A stretch of 64,000 bases of DNA from JANRIG01 sp033765235. Lineage in GTDB: Bacteria > Bacteroidota > Bacteroidia > Cytophagales > UBA9547. The stretch covers positions 62,001 through 126,000 of the forward strand of contig JANRIG010000009.1 in the NCBI GenBank assembly GCA_033765235.1. Direction: 5' to 3'. The notes beneath the pieces are model-generated. The model was not told the DNA's origin, made no database searches, and worked only from the letters and a program-made list of their open reading frames with translations. Of this stretch, positions 1-9,020 are shown piece after piece (the first letter of the stretch is position 1; every line of letters begins with the position of its first letter). Made by a program: the position numbers and the translations under genes.

Positions 1-389
1 CTCTCAATGCCAAATATATAGAGGACACTAAAAAGTTGTGCTGCAAATCTATCATAGCTGTAGCTTTGGACGAGCAACTTATAGGATATAAAAACCTTAA
101 AGAGAAGGCAGAATTACTACAATATATAAATCCACAATACATAGTGCTGAAACCTACGCTGCTGGGAGGCTATAGCCAATGCAATGAATATATAAGTACT
201 GCAGAAAAGTTAGGCATAGGATGGTGGCTTACTTCTGCATTGGAATCAAACATTGGGCTATGTGCCATTGCCCAATATTGCTCACTGCAAGACATAGTGC
301 TGCCTCAGGGGCTGGGCACGGGAGGGCTGTATGTAAATAACTTTGAGCCGGAGATGCGTATTCAAAATGGTATGCTGGTACGGGTGTAA
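1..389 (+). CDS. menC: o-succinylbenzoate synthase, 3' part
   Basis: This is the C-terminal 129 or so residues of an enolase-superfamily enzyme; the start lies outside the window and the frame is open from the first bases. Visible family marks are YIED (metal-ligand Glu), ALDEQLIG (metal-ligand Asp), VLKPTLLGG (catalytic Lys of the KxP motif) and TSALESNIGL, followed by the QGLGTGGLY ending typical of o-succinylbenzoate synthase. The enzyme dehydrates SHCHC to o-succinylbenzoate in menaquinone synthesis, in the cytoplasm. The gene converges on the LUD gene with two bases between the stop codons. Another dipeptide-epimerase-type enolase relative is possible, but the ending fits MenC well. Confidence 0.85.
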   Translation, partial: LNAKYIEDTKKLCCKSIIAVALDEQLIGYKNLKEKAELLQYINPQYIVLKPTLLGGYSQCNEYISTAEKLGIGWWLTSALESNIGLCAIAQYCSLQDIVLPQGLGTGGLYVNNFEPEMRIQNGMLVRV

Positions 390-391
390 GG

Positions 392-976
392 CTATATCAA
401 AAACACTACCAAACTTCTGCTGCCGTGTGCACCTATCACCAATGACTGCTCTATGTCTGCAGTCTTGGAGGGGCCAGAAATAAACACTCCGTACCCGCCA
501 GCCTGAGCCATGTTTACTATATCATATGCTTGATGCATATTCCACACCAAAGAGTCTTTGCGCACTACCAATGCCATGTGTTGAGTAATGAATGGAATAG
601 CCCTATGGGTGAGAGATGCTGCAGTGACCCATACAGCTGCATTTTCGGCCACGCCAAATTCGCCTTTGAGTACTGCCAAATCTATGTGTTGCAGGTTGTG
701 AGGGTCGGCTACTGTACTGGTATCTATGGTAGTGATGGATAGCTCGGGAATGTTGCTGCATACGATATGGGCATCGGGGTAAATATTTTTTATCTCATTT
801 TCGATGTATTGAATACTATCTGCTTCTATGGCTTTGCCTCCTACAAATTGTAGTATTTCTTTGAAATGGGCTACTTTGTCCACCTCAGGTCTTTCAAAAT
901 AAGGTATATTTGGCAGTGTACTGAGGGGAGGTTTGTTTATCTTTATTTTTTGTAATATTTCTTGGCGCGCGGTCAT
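392..976 (-). CDS. LUD-domain protein (LutC/YkgG-like)
   Basis: A 194-residue protein made of a single LUD domain, as in LutC, the small subunit of lactate-utilisation complexes. The C-terminal segment GPSKTADIEQ followed by GAHGSRSLVVFLI is the most diagnostic part; the N-terminal MTARQEILQKIK helix is also usual. No lutA or lutB iron-sulfur subunits are nearby, so a role in lactate oxidation is not supported by context. It lies one base after gmhA on the same strand and is probably co-transcribed with it. Family assignment is firm; the function is open. Confidence 0.8.
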   Translation of the reverse strand: MTARQEILQKIKINKPPLSTLPNIPYFERPEVDKVAHFKEILQFVGGKAIEADSIQYIENEIKNIYPDAHIVCSNIPELSITTIDTSTVADPHNLQHIDLAVLKGEFGVAENAAVWVTAASLTHRAIPFITQHMALVVRKDSLVWNMHQAYDIVNMAQAGGYGVFISGPSKTADIEQSLVIGAHGSRSLVVFLI

Positions 977-977
977 A

Positions 978-1562
978 TTATTTGCATAGCTCGGGGTATA
1001 TGTCTTGCTCTATGAGCTGTATGAGTGTGTGAATGATTTTGATATGTACCTCTTGTATTCTGTCTGCCCATCCCAAGTGTGCTACACGTATTTCGAGGTC
1101 GGCTATTTTGGCTATTTCACCGCCTGTTTTGCCGGTGAGTGCTACTGTTTTTACACCTCTTTTTTGTGCTGCCAATATAGCATTTATCACATTTTGACTA
1201 TTGCCACTGGTGCTTATGCCGAGCAGTACATCGCCCTCGGTGCCTACTGACTCTACAAAGCGCGAAAATATGTATTCATACCCATAGTCGTTGGCTATGC
1301 AGGTGATGTGGGCAGGGTCTGATATGGCTACTGCGGCTAAAGCAGGGCGGTTTTTTTGGAAGCGTCCGGTCATTTCTTCGGCAAAGTGCATGGCATCGCT
1401 CATAGAGCCTCCGTTGCCGCAGCTTATTATCTTATGGTTGTTGCGCACTGCCTGTATCATCCAGTCTGCGGCGGTTTGTATTTTATGATAATTGTCTTCT
1501 GTAGAGAAGTCTGTAAGTACCTTAGCTGCAAGGGAGAAGTTTTCTTTGATTTGGGGGTTCAT
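978..1562 (-). CDS. gmhA: phosphoheptose isomerase (D-sedoheptulose 7-phosphate isomerase)
   Basis: A SIS-domain protein of 194 residues. It converts sedoheptulose 7-phosphate to D-glycero-D-manno-heptose 7-phosphate, the first step of heptose supply for lipopolysaccharide or glycoprotein glycans. The signature SCGNGGSMSDAMHFAEE and the segment GISTSGNS (sugar-phosphate binding) are clear. I place the start at the ATG at 1562, giving MNPQIKENF; a longer frame up to 1616 would run into the preceding membrane-protein gene and has no family resemblance. It sits 10 bases downstream of that gene and one base before the LUD gene, so all three may form one unit at the end of the surface-polysaccharide region. 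Confidence 0.9.
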   Translation of the reverse strand: MNPQIKENFSLAAKVLTDFSTEDNYHKIQTAADWMIQAVRNNHKIISCGNGGSMSDAMHFAEEMTGRFQKNRPALAAVAISDPAHITCIANDYGYEYIFSRFVESVGTEGDVLLGISTSGNSQNVINAILAAQKRGVKTVALTGKTGGEIAKIADLEIRVAHLGWADRIQEVHIKIIHTLIQLIEQDIYPELCK

Positions 1563-1572
1563 ATAGGGATAA

Positions 1573-3519
1573 TTATTTACTATAGTAAACCAACAGACTT
1601 TTAAAACTTGTATCAAGCTCTAAACATAAAATTGCATCATTGGGAGGCTGAGTAAAAAATATATATCTGTCAATCTTAAGATTTTTTATTTTATTACTGC
1701 AAGGGTCTACGTAAATACTGAATGCATCGTCTGAGTTTTTTTGAAAAATAGCAGTGTCAATTGTACTTCCCAATAAATTTACACTTATATGTCCATATCT
1801 ATTATAAACACTTTTTGCATCATCAGAATTGTTTATTGATTTCATCAAGTCATTATTTGGGCTAAATTTTGTGCCATTAATAACTATTGCACCTGTTGTT
1901 TTTATAAAGTTTGCGTATGTAGCTTGCCCATATACCAACCATGTATGTTTAGGATTTTGAGACACATATTGACGAATTTCTTTAAATACAGGGTTCTTTA
2001 TTATTGAGTTGAGCCCGGCAGTGGGAGGGTTTGAATATAAATTTTTAATGTTTAGAAGTAGTAATAAAATTAGAAATGCCTCAGTAACATATTTTTTCCC
2101 TTTAAAATGCAAACATAAAAAACCTATTATTAATATCAAAGCCGCCATAATTGTTTGATTAGAAGTAAAATAATTATTTAAGCTACTGTTTACATATAAA
2201 CTTAATATTACAGAAAAAACAATAATAATTAATACTATCAGCACATTATTACATTTGATGGGCGCATTTTTGGATAAATATATAAATATTGCAATCATGG
2301 ATGCTGTACCTAATGTATATGATATTCTATCTAAAGTCACTAGATTAAATAGTGTGACTTTGGCTATAAACGGATGTATTCCGATAGCTGCAATAAGTGT
2401 AAGTACAACACAAAAAAGTGTCAAAAATAATATATCATACTGTTTTTTGTAGTCCTTATTTTTGACAACATAATAAAGAAAAACAAACAGATATGGGAAA
2501 AATAAATAAAAATTACTTGCTTCACATATATTCATGAGTTGGGGTGGGCATTTTTCAGGACTGATAAAGTTGAAAAAAGGTTCGGTAAATAATTGGTAAA
2601 AACTATATGGTTTTTGAGTTACATCTCTTTTGCCAGGGTATTCAGTATTCATTACCACATTGATAGTTTGGGATATATCTACATACCATGTGTACAAAAA
2701 GAAAGATGCTGCTAATAATATTAGTGTAAAGTATAAAATTTTTAATTTATAGTTTTGCAAAAGCAATTTCTTGTCATTTATCATAATAAAGCTTATTAGC
2801 AATACTATAAGCATGTAAGACATAGGTACTTGCCTTGGGGGATATAGCACAGGTATAAAAAATAAGCCAAAAAACAAAATTGCCAAGAATGCTAATATTA
2901 CATTTTTGGTATTTTTGGGGTTATAAAGAATATAAATAACACCTACAAAAATAAAACTTATGCTTGTAATATAATCACAAAATACAGACCACCATTGTAT
3001 GCCTGATGAGCAGTACACTATGGCTGTACCAAATATACTGATAAAATGATTGTTTTTAGTCAATAGCATAAGCATAAGAAAAAACCCAACAAAGAATAGA
3101 TATGGTTTTGATAGCCAATAAAATGACACTGCCCTCTCTACATCTAAAAACATAAAACCATAACACGAAATGTTGAATAGTGAATAAATGTGTTTTGCGG
3201 GAACACTTATCATCAGTGGAGTGCCTTTGGTACCAATAGATATGTTGTCTATATTCATACCTGAATAGTACTGGCTCAGTTGGTTAGGAGTGCCTACCAT
3301 CCATTCATCTGATCTTATGAGTTGTGGAGTAGCAGAGTTTATTAAAGATGATTTTTTGAAATTATAAATATCATTAAATACATAATGCCAAGCACCACTG
3401 TTTGATAGGTTTATCTTTAATAATACCCCTAAAACAAATAGAATTGTGCATATAAATAAATAATAATAAGTTTTTTTATCAAAGTTAATTAGTTGTACTT
3501 TTGCCTCTGAGACGTTCAT
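1573..3519 (-). CDS. large polytopic membrane protein, GT-C/YfhO-like
   Basis: A 648-residue protein with a first membrane helix near residues 18-36 and about ten or more further hydrophobic segments between residues 130 and 480, then a soluble tail of about 150 residues. A long first extracytoplasmic loop contains IRSDEWMVGTPNQLSQ; an acidic pair in this loop is where GT-C glycosyltransferases carry their catalytic Asp/Glu. I infer a role in surface-glycan assembly from this and from the neighbours (gmhA, methyltransferases, GT2), but I do not recognise a specific family. Its start codon lies only two bases from the divergent start codon of the next gene. Confidence 0.55.
   Translation of the reverse strand: MNVSEAKVQLINFDKKTYYYLFICTILFVLGVLLKINLSNSGAWHYVFNDIYNFKKSSLINSATPQLIRSDEWMVGTPNQLSQYYSGMNIDNISIGTKGTPLMISVPAKHIYSLFNISCYGFMFLDVERAVSFYWLSKPYLFFVGFFLMLMLLTKNNHFISIFGTAIVYCSSGIQWWSVFCDYITSISFIFVGVIYILYNPKNTKNVILAFLAILFFGLFFIPVLYPPRQVPMSYMLIVLLISFIMINDKKLLLQNYKLKILYFTLILLAASFFLYTWYVDISQTINVVMNTEYPGKRDVTQKPYSFYQLFTEPFFNFISPEKCPPQLMNICEASNFYLFFPYLFVFLYYVVKNKDYKKQYDILFLTLFCVVLTLIAAIGIHPFIAKVTLFNLVTLDRISYTLGTASMIAIFIYLSKNAPIKCNNVLIVLIIIVFSVILSLYVNSSLNNYFTSNQTIMAALILIIGFLCLHFKGKKYVTEAFLILLLLLNIKNLYSNPPTAGLNSIIKNPVFKEIRQYVSQNPKHTWLVYGQATYANFIKTTGAIVINGTKFSPNNDLMKSINNSDDAKSVYNRYGHISVNLLGSTIDTAIFQKNSDDAFSIYVDPCSNKIKNLKIDRYIFFTQPPNDAILCLELDTSFKSLLVYYSK
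3496..3503 (+). promoter_or_regulatory. possible -7 box for the membrane-protein/methyltransferase unit
   Basis: TACTTTTG fits the Bacteroidota -7 consensus TAnnTTTG and lies 18 bases before the ATG at 3522. It falls inside the first codons of the divergent gene, which is where a promoter must be because the two start codons are two bases apart. No clear TTTG -33 element is seen, only a T-rich run near 3470-3477. Confidence 0.3.
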
Positions 3520-3521
3520 AA

Positions 3522-5240
3522 ATGACCAAAATTATGCTTCAAAGTAATTCTATTTTTTCTATTATTTCCAAGAAATATTTTTATATTTTATTAATAGGCA
3601 TTATTATTTTGAAATTATTATTAATATCTCACTTACAGATAATAGCTATACCCTCCAATACTGATGATTTTTTATATATAAAATTAGCATATTTTTTTAA
3701 GATTGGCAGATGGCTGGGACCTTATGACCAATATACATTGTTCAAAAATGCATTTTATTCAATCTTCATTGGATTTGTTTCTAAATCAGGCATATCACTC
3801 ATTATTTTTATTCACTTATTATATTCAATATCCGGCATATACTTTATTACATTGCTTAAAAACAAAATGTACATCAATCCATTAGTATTAATATTTACCT
3901 TTATAATTTTTGAATTTAACCCAATATTAACTGCCTCTGATAATTTGAGAACACTGAGAGAGCCTATATATATGTCATTAGTAATGATATACATTACATC
4001 AGCGGTATACTCCATACAAAAATTTGACAAACTGATAAATAAAGTGCCACATTTGTTAATAGCAGGAGTATTTGGAGCATTTGCTTATTATACCAAAGAA
4101 GAGGGAATTTGGATTTATTTTATATTATTTTGCATTGCAATTTTAGCTGCTTTTACATATTCACATATTAATATCCGTAATTTGACTATTCAAGCAATTA
4201 GTATTTTAGCTGTATTTTCAATTATGCAGTTGACTTTGCATTATTATAAACAAATGAATTTAAAATATTATAAATATTATATTTTATCTGAAAGCAATGA
4301 CGGAGCAAACGAAAAAAAAGCATTAGCTTTATTGTCAAAAATAAATCCTGATACTAAAATGCAAAATGTAATAGTAAAAAAAGCCACCAGGTATGAGCTA
4401 TATGAAAAAATACCCGCTTTTAAAGAACTTAGCATATATGAAGAGTCTATATTTCAAGGGTGGTCAGAAGAGAAGATGGGCAATCCGGGTTGCCCTTTGC
4501 CACTAGGAGATATTTGCAAAGAAACAACACATTTTACTTGGGCTATGCGCAATGTATTAACACAACTCGGTTATTACCAAAATCCTAAAACTGCAGACGC
4601 TTACTACGGTAGGCTTGCAAACGAACTGGAGGATGCATGTAATAAAAATATTATAAAATGCCAAGGCATATCATTTATACAACGCATTGTACCTGTATTA
4701 GATGAAAGCTCACTCAATATTTCATTTTTTTTTACAAAATTTTTTGAAGGTTTATACAAATTCACATTTCTTTCAGGCTATGACTTAGACAAATCTGAAG
4801 CAGGCGAATACAGTTATGGAAATGAGGAAACTTACTTAATTACTAAAAAAGTGACTAATTGCGACCTTAAAATGCAAAGTAATACTAAGTATACTACCTT
4901 AATAAGCCTAAAAAATACAATTTTGCAAGGCATATACTATCTATATGCATGTGCTATACCATTTATAATTATATTAATAGGGATTTACTTATTGTACAAG
5001 TCGTTTAAAAATAAAAATTATTATCCTTCTTCACTAACTTATTTATTGTTTTGCCTAATTGTAATATTGCTTTCAAGACACACAATTTTAACACTTATGA
5101 CTATTTTTGGTCATTATTATTTCAGGATACAGTACTTCACCCCGTCATATACTTTACTTTTAGCAATTTGTATTACACTTATTTGTATGCTCAGTGTTGA
5201 GCTTAATACTATAAATAATTCAAAATCAAGTGCACAATAA
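3522..5240 (+). CDS. polytopic membrane protein of a polysaccharide region, unknown function
   Basis: A 572-residue protein with an N-terminal helix (about residues 16-38), a first outer loop containing NTDDFLYIKLAYFF and GRWLGPYDQYTLFKN, several helices to about residue 255, a large soluble central domain of about 170 residues with four or more cysteines, and three or four C-terminal helices. The acidic TDD in the first loop recalls the catalytic acidic pair of GT-C transferases, so a lipid-linked sugar transferase is a fair guess; no family is recognised. A second ATG at 3534 is an alternative start. It is followed 47 bases later by a methyltransferase gene on the same strand. Confidence 0.5.
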   Translation: MTKIMLQSNSIFSIISKKYFYILLIGIIILKLLLISHLQIIAIPSNTDDFLYIKLAYFFKIGRWLGPYDQYTLFKNAFYSIFIGFVSKSGISLIIFIHLLYSISGIYFITLLKNKMYINPLVLIFTFIIFEFNPILTASDNLRTLREPIYMSLVMIYITSAVYSIQKFDKLINKVPHLLIAGVFGAFAYYTKEEGIWIYFILFCIAILAAFTYSHINIRNLTIQAISILAVFSIMQLTLHYYKQMNLKYYKYYILSESNDGANEKKALALLSKINPDTKMQNVIVKKATRYELYEKIPAFKELSIYEESIFQGWSEEKMGNPGCPLPLGDICKETTHFTWAMRNVLTQLGYYQNPKTADAYYGRLANELEDACNKNIIKCQGISFIQRIVPVLDESSLNISFFFTKFFEGLYKFTFLSGYDLDKSEAGEYSYGNEETYLITKKVTNCDLKMQSNTKYTTLISLKNTILQGIYYLYACAIPFIIILIGIYLLYKSFKNKNYYPSSLTYLLFCLIVILLSRHTILTLMTIFGHYYFRIQYFTPSYTLLLAICITLICMLSVELNTINNSKSSAQ

Positions 5241-5287
5241 TTAGGCAAAATATATAATATGTTAATTATAAATAACATTAAATCAAT

Positions 5288-5920
5288 ATGGCAATAGGTC
5301 CGCAAATCAGAAAATTGTTAGGAACATACGAAAGACCTGTATCTGATGCATACAGAAATTTTTTTATGAGTATGAATGATGTAGGGCTAAATATCAAGGA
5401 AACTGTAAACACACCAAAATCAATATTAGAAGTAGGATGTGGAGAAGGTGCTATTACAGAAGTGCTAAACCGCGAATTTCCGGAGGCTACTATTGTGGGT
5501 ATTGATATTATACATACTGTTGGCAGGCAGTTTAGGGGTGATAGATCTAAAGTAACTTTTGAGCACGCCAGCATAGAGCAGCATAATATGCAATATGGAC
5601 GCAAATATGATTTGATATACTTGGGCGATGTATTACATCATGTACCCAAAGATTTTCACAATAGTTTCTTAACTGAGATAAATAAATCTCTTAACCCAAA
5701 TGGCACATTAATAATCAAAGACATAGACAGAAACAACAGTTTTATATATTTTTTGGTACATTTTACTGACAGATACATTACAGGTGACAATGTGAACTAC
5801 CTGAATGAAACTGAGTTTGTAAGACTTATTAATAATGTATTGGGCACCAATATAAGTATTACGAAAAAGTACATAAAACCATGGAAGACGAATATAATAT
5901 TTTACATTAATAAAGCTTAG
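5288..5920 (+). CDS. class I SAM-dependent methyltransferase
   Basis: A 210-residue Rossmann-fold methyltransferase. Motif I is ILEVGCGEGAITEVL (residues about 40-54) and the ribose-binding acidic end is VGIDI; post-I region YDLIYLGDVLHHVP is the usual motif II segment. The substrate cannot be read from sequence. Position between a polytopic membrane protein and a second methyltransferase (next gene starts 3 bases after the stop) suggests sugar or lipid-carrier methylation in surface-glycan synthesis, which is inference. Confidence 0.8.
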   Translation: MAIGPQIRKLLGTYERPVSDAYRNFFMSMNDVGLNIKETVNTPKSILEVGCGEGAITEVLNREFPEATIVGIDIIHTVGRQFRGDRSKVTFEHASIEQHNMQYGRKYDLIYLGDVLHHVPKDFHNSFLTEINKSLNPNGTLIIKDIDRNNSFIYFLVHFTDRYITGDNVNYLNETEFVRLINNVLGTNISITKKYIKPWKTNIIFYINKA

Positions 5921-5923
5921 TGC

Positions 5924-6643
5924 ATGAACATGAGAAACCTTACCTACGAAGTATTTGAAAAGATTAAAGTTTCGCGCCCTGTCAATAGATATAAATTCAT
6001 ATGCGAGGCTGTAAAAGGCAAAGTAGTATTAGACTTAGGGTGCTTAGACGAAACTGCATATTCTCTTAAAGGCAGCACTGATACATGGCTTCATAAACTT
6101 ATCTGCGATCATGCAAAATATGTATATGGTGTAGACAACTCAAATATTATTCCCGAAGAAGGTATTCGTCCTTTCAAAAACAGTATCATCTACAAACATG
6201 ATGTGTATGACTTGCATGCTATTATTGAAAAAATAGATGAAATAGATATAATAATAGCAGGAGAACTCATAGAACATCTGCCGGATGTCCAACTTTTTTT
6301 AAAAAACATTAAATCTATTGGCAAACTAAAAGACAAACCCTTTATTGTGACTACGCCCAATGGATGCTCAACACACAATGTTATTATTGGCATGTTTAAT
6401 ATGGAAAATAATCATCCTGATCATGTAAACTTATTTTCTTACAAAATATTATATACACTGAGTACTCGTACAGGCTTTTGTGAATGGGACTTAATACCTT
6501 GCTATTCTATTTTTAACGAAATGAAATTAAAATCAACAGGCTTTAAAAAAATAGCTGTAACAGTGTTTCAATCTGTGGTAAACTTAATCGAATATGTATT
6601 CCCAATGTTAAGTGCAGGCTGGATAGTAAAGATAAGAATCTAA
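5924..6643 (+). CDS. SAM-dependent methyltransferase, glycan region
   Basis: A 239-residue protein with the motif-I segment VVLDLGCLDETAYS near residues 34-47, an unusual version in which the glycine-rich loop is LGCLDE, then YVYGVDNS (ribose-binding acidic residue) and IIIAGELIEHLPD as motif II. This pattern occurs in methyltransferases of polysaccharide clusters. The start ATG is 3 bases past the stop of the preceding methyltransferase, so the two are very likely translated together. It converges on the next gene with a 6-base gap. Substrate unknown. Confidence 0.7.
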   Translation: MNMRNLTYEVFEKIKVSRPVNRYKFICEAVKGKVVLDLGCLDETAYSLKGSTDTWLHKLICDHAKYVYGVDNSNIIPEEGIRPFKNSIIYKHDVYDLHAIIEKIDEIDIIIAGELIEHLPDVQLFLKNIKSIGKLKDKPFIVTTPNGCSTHNVIIGMFNMENNHPDHVNLFSYKILYTLSTRTGFCEWDLIPCYSIFNEMKLKSTGFKKIAVTVFQSVVNLIEYVFPMLSAGWIVKIRI

Positions 6644-6649
6644 GCTATA

Positions 6650-8224
6650 TTATTTCCATTTTTTGCCTATTTCCATTATGCCTACATTATAAAGAGTATG
6701 GTCATTGATAAAATTTTCTTTAATTTCAAATTCTTTGAATAATTTATTGATGATTACAAATTCTTCTTTATGATATAATACATTGGGGTAATTATTCATA
6801 ATGAATTTAGTAGGCTTAGATAATTGTATGACTTTTACCAACTCATCATATTTTGACGAGTCTTTCAATATCTTTGTGATACGCTCTACAGGCATCATTA
6901 CGCATCTGCGCTCAGAATAGTAGGGAATTTCGCTGCTAAATTCGGCACCCCATACAAGCAATACCTCATCTGGCGCAGTATATGATTGTATATGAATGCC
7001 TACTAATTTGGGGTATATGTTATTGTTTTTTGTAGAGTATTGATGGTATTTTCTATAAATATTTTGACCATGATATGAATACGCAAGCGTAATTGTAACC
7101 ATTAATATTACTATTACTAAGTTTTTGCGCGAAGCCATATCAGCGATAAATAATCCAAAACAAAAACAGAAAAAAGGAGTAGAAGCTGATGAATAATAAT
7201 TGTGAACATAATAAAGGTTTGTAAAAATTAATGGCCCTAGCCAATAGCATACTGAGAATATACATATGAATATTTTATTTTTTGTATTAAAAAATAATGA
7301 TAAAATCGCAATAGGTATCACTGCAAAATTGTAATGAAAGAAGTGATGTTCGGACGCATATAGCCATGAGTCTATGTTAATTTTTTGGTCAAATGTGCCA
7401 AAATTCCAGTCTTTTAAGTTTGAAGACATGTTCATTTGAGACAAATAGTTCACAGATTTGATTTCGTCCGAATATTTTGTCCACAACAAAGTGATGCCTA
7501 ACAATGACAAGTAAGCTATGGCTAAAAAACATACTTGAAATATCATAGATTTTTCTATCTTTTTTTGTTTTGTATATGCCATGTAGAGATGATACAAACT
7601 GTAAAGCCCCAGCGCTGCTAAGTAGAGCACCCCAGTAGTAGGCTTAGTCAACATGCCAAAAAGACCAACAAATAGTGCAATTATAAAGTAAATAATATTA
7701 TTTTTGTTGAGCCACAAATACATAAGCAACAAAAAGCATAAACAAAGAAAATTAGCGGTAGTTTCTATTAAAAATGATCTTGACCAAAATGTCAATAATG
7801 GGTTAATAAACAATATGGAGGGCCCAATGAGGGGCAAAATATAATCCCCTAATAGTAACACAAAAATTATATACAGCACTACTCCCGACAATATATGAAA
7901 TGCTATGCCAGTGATCCTTCCTGCATTGTCTAATTTAATATCATATACCTTAGAAACCCATGAGGCTACAGCCTGCATGATAGGGAACTCTAAAGGCATT
8001 TTCCATGGATAGCCCATGATAGGTGTTTCATAACCAATTAAGTCAATCCCATTTTTGTTAAAATAATATGAAGTAATGGCAGTCTGTGTCTGCCTAAAGC
8101 CATGTTGGTCACAAATAGTATTATTAAACCCTACTTTTATTCGACTGTAATATAAATTTGAGGAGTAAATGAATAATACTATTACAAAAAATTTTACTAT
8201 CCCCGAATATAAGCTATCTGCCAT
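6650..8224 (-). CDS. GT-C fold glycosyltransferase (GT39/ArnT-like)
   Basis: A 524-residue integral membrane protein. After the first helix (about 8-24) the outer loop carries DQHGFRQTQTAITSYYF, the acidic/arginine pattern seen in dolichyl-phosphate-mannose transferase relatives, then MGYPWKMPLEFPI. About ten to twelve helices follow up to residue 400 and a soluble C-terminal domain of about 120 residues ends the protein. Such enzymes use a polyprenyl-phosphate sugar donor outside the inner membrane. It starts 6 bases after the GT2 gene's stop on the same strand, so the two probably work on one glycan. Confidence 0.7.
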   Translation of the reverse strand: MADSLYSGIVKFFVIVLFIYSSNLYYSRIKVGFNNTICDQHGFRQTQTAITSYYFNKNGIDLIGYETPIMGYPWKMPLEFPIMQAVASWVSKVYDIKLDNAGRITGIAFHILSGVVLYIIFVLLLGDYILPLIGPSILFINPLLTFWSRSFLIETTANFLCLCFLLLMYLWLNKNNIIYFIIALFVGLFGMLTKPTTGVLYLAALGLYSLYHLYMAYTKQKKIEKSMIFQVCFLAIAYLSLLGITLLWTKYSDEIKSVNYLSQMNMSSNLKDWNFGTFDQKINIDSWLYASEHHFFHYNFAVIPIAILSLFFNTKNKIFICIFSVCYWLGPLIFTNLYYVHNYYSSASTPFFCFCFGLFIADMASRKNLVIVILMVTITLAYSYHGQNIYRKYHQYSTKNNNIYPKLVGIHIQSYTAPDEVLLVWGAEFSSEIPYYSERRCVMMPVERITKILKDSSKYDELVKVIQLSKPTKFIMNNYPNVLYHKEEFVIINKLFKEFEIKENFINDHTLYNVGIMEIGKKWK

Positions 8225-8230
8225 GATTTA

Positions 8231-9010
8231 TTATCTTTTGTTTAATAAATGACCAAATTTATACAAATTCATAATCAAATTTGCAATGAATCGCCCCCAA
8301 ATCAAGGTAAACATCTCCAACTCTTCATTTGCCCTAAAATTATCTTTTATGCTCTTAGTAGTTTCAGACCCATCATGTATTCTGTGATAAACTAATATTT
8401 TGCTTGAGTAGCAAAATGTACCTTTATATTTCGATAGCATATACCAGCCATGCCAGTCTAATACAAATTTATATTTCTCCTGAAATCTAAAGTTTGGCAT
8501 CTTATTCAAATTGTATGTCACAGATGGACAACATATTGGATTGCCCAATTTGAGTGGCAGTGATTTATAGAAGTATGTACTCACTACTTTACTAAAATAA
8601 TATGGCAAAAATAGCATTGCCCTTTTAATTAATAATAATGGTGAAAATTTTATTTTTTTATTATTTACTATCTCACCATAGTTTGTAAAAAAAATAATGG
8701 TATTGGAATCCATCATTTTTGCTAATTCTGTAGTATATTTGTCCGAGTATATATCATCTTGATGTACTAACGTGACATAATCTGATTTTGCACTTTGTAT
8801 TGCAAAATTCCAATCACTTGCTATGCCTCCTTTATGTTCATTGACTATTACATGTATATGATACTTACTGGCAACGGAATTGATATGTGCATTTGGTGTA
8901 GAAGTACAAATAATAATTTCAGATTTTAGCTTTTGTGACAATAATGATGTAATGCATTCATCTAAATATGGAGATTCTTTGTATGCTAGTACGCAAAAAA
9001 TATGTTTCAT
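8231..9010 (-). CDS. family 2 glycosyltransferase
   Basis: A 259-residue GT-A fold enzyme. The N-terminal FCVLAYKESPYLDECITSL is the nucleotide-binding start of GT2 proteins, with GGIASDWNFAIQSA and the metal-binding acidic motif VHQDDIY in the expected order. The protein has a hydrophobic patch near residues 130-150 but no clear transmembrane anchor. It probably transfers a sugar from an NDP donor to a lipid-linked glycan on the cytoplasmic side. It is placed between the flippase-like gene (10 bases upstream) and the GT-C gene (6 bases downstream), all on the minus strand. Confidence 0.85.
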   Translation of the reverse strand: MKHIFCVLAYKESPYLDECITSLLSQKLKSEIIICTSTPNAHINSVASKYHIHVIVNEHKGGIASDWNFAIQSAKSDYVTLVHQDDIYSDKYTTELAKMMDSNTIIFFTNYGEIVNNKKIKFSPLLLIKRAMLFLPYYFSKVVSTYFYKSLPLKLGNPICCPSVTYNLNKMPNFRFQEKYKFVLDWHGWYMLSKYKGTFCYSSKILVYHRIHDGSETTKSIKDNFRANEELEMFTLIWGRFIANLIMNLYKFGHLLNKR

Positions 9011-9020
9011 AATTAATATG

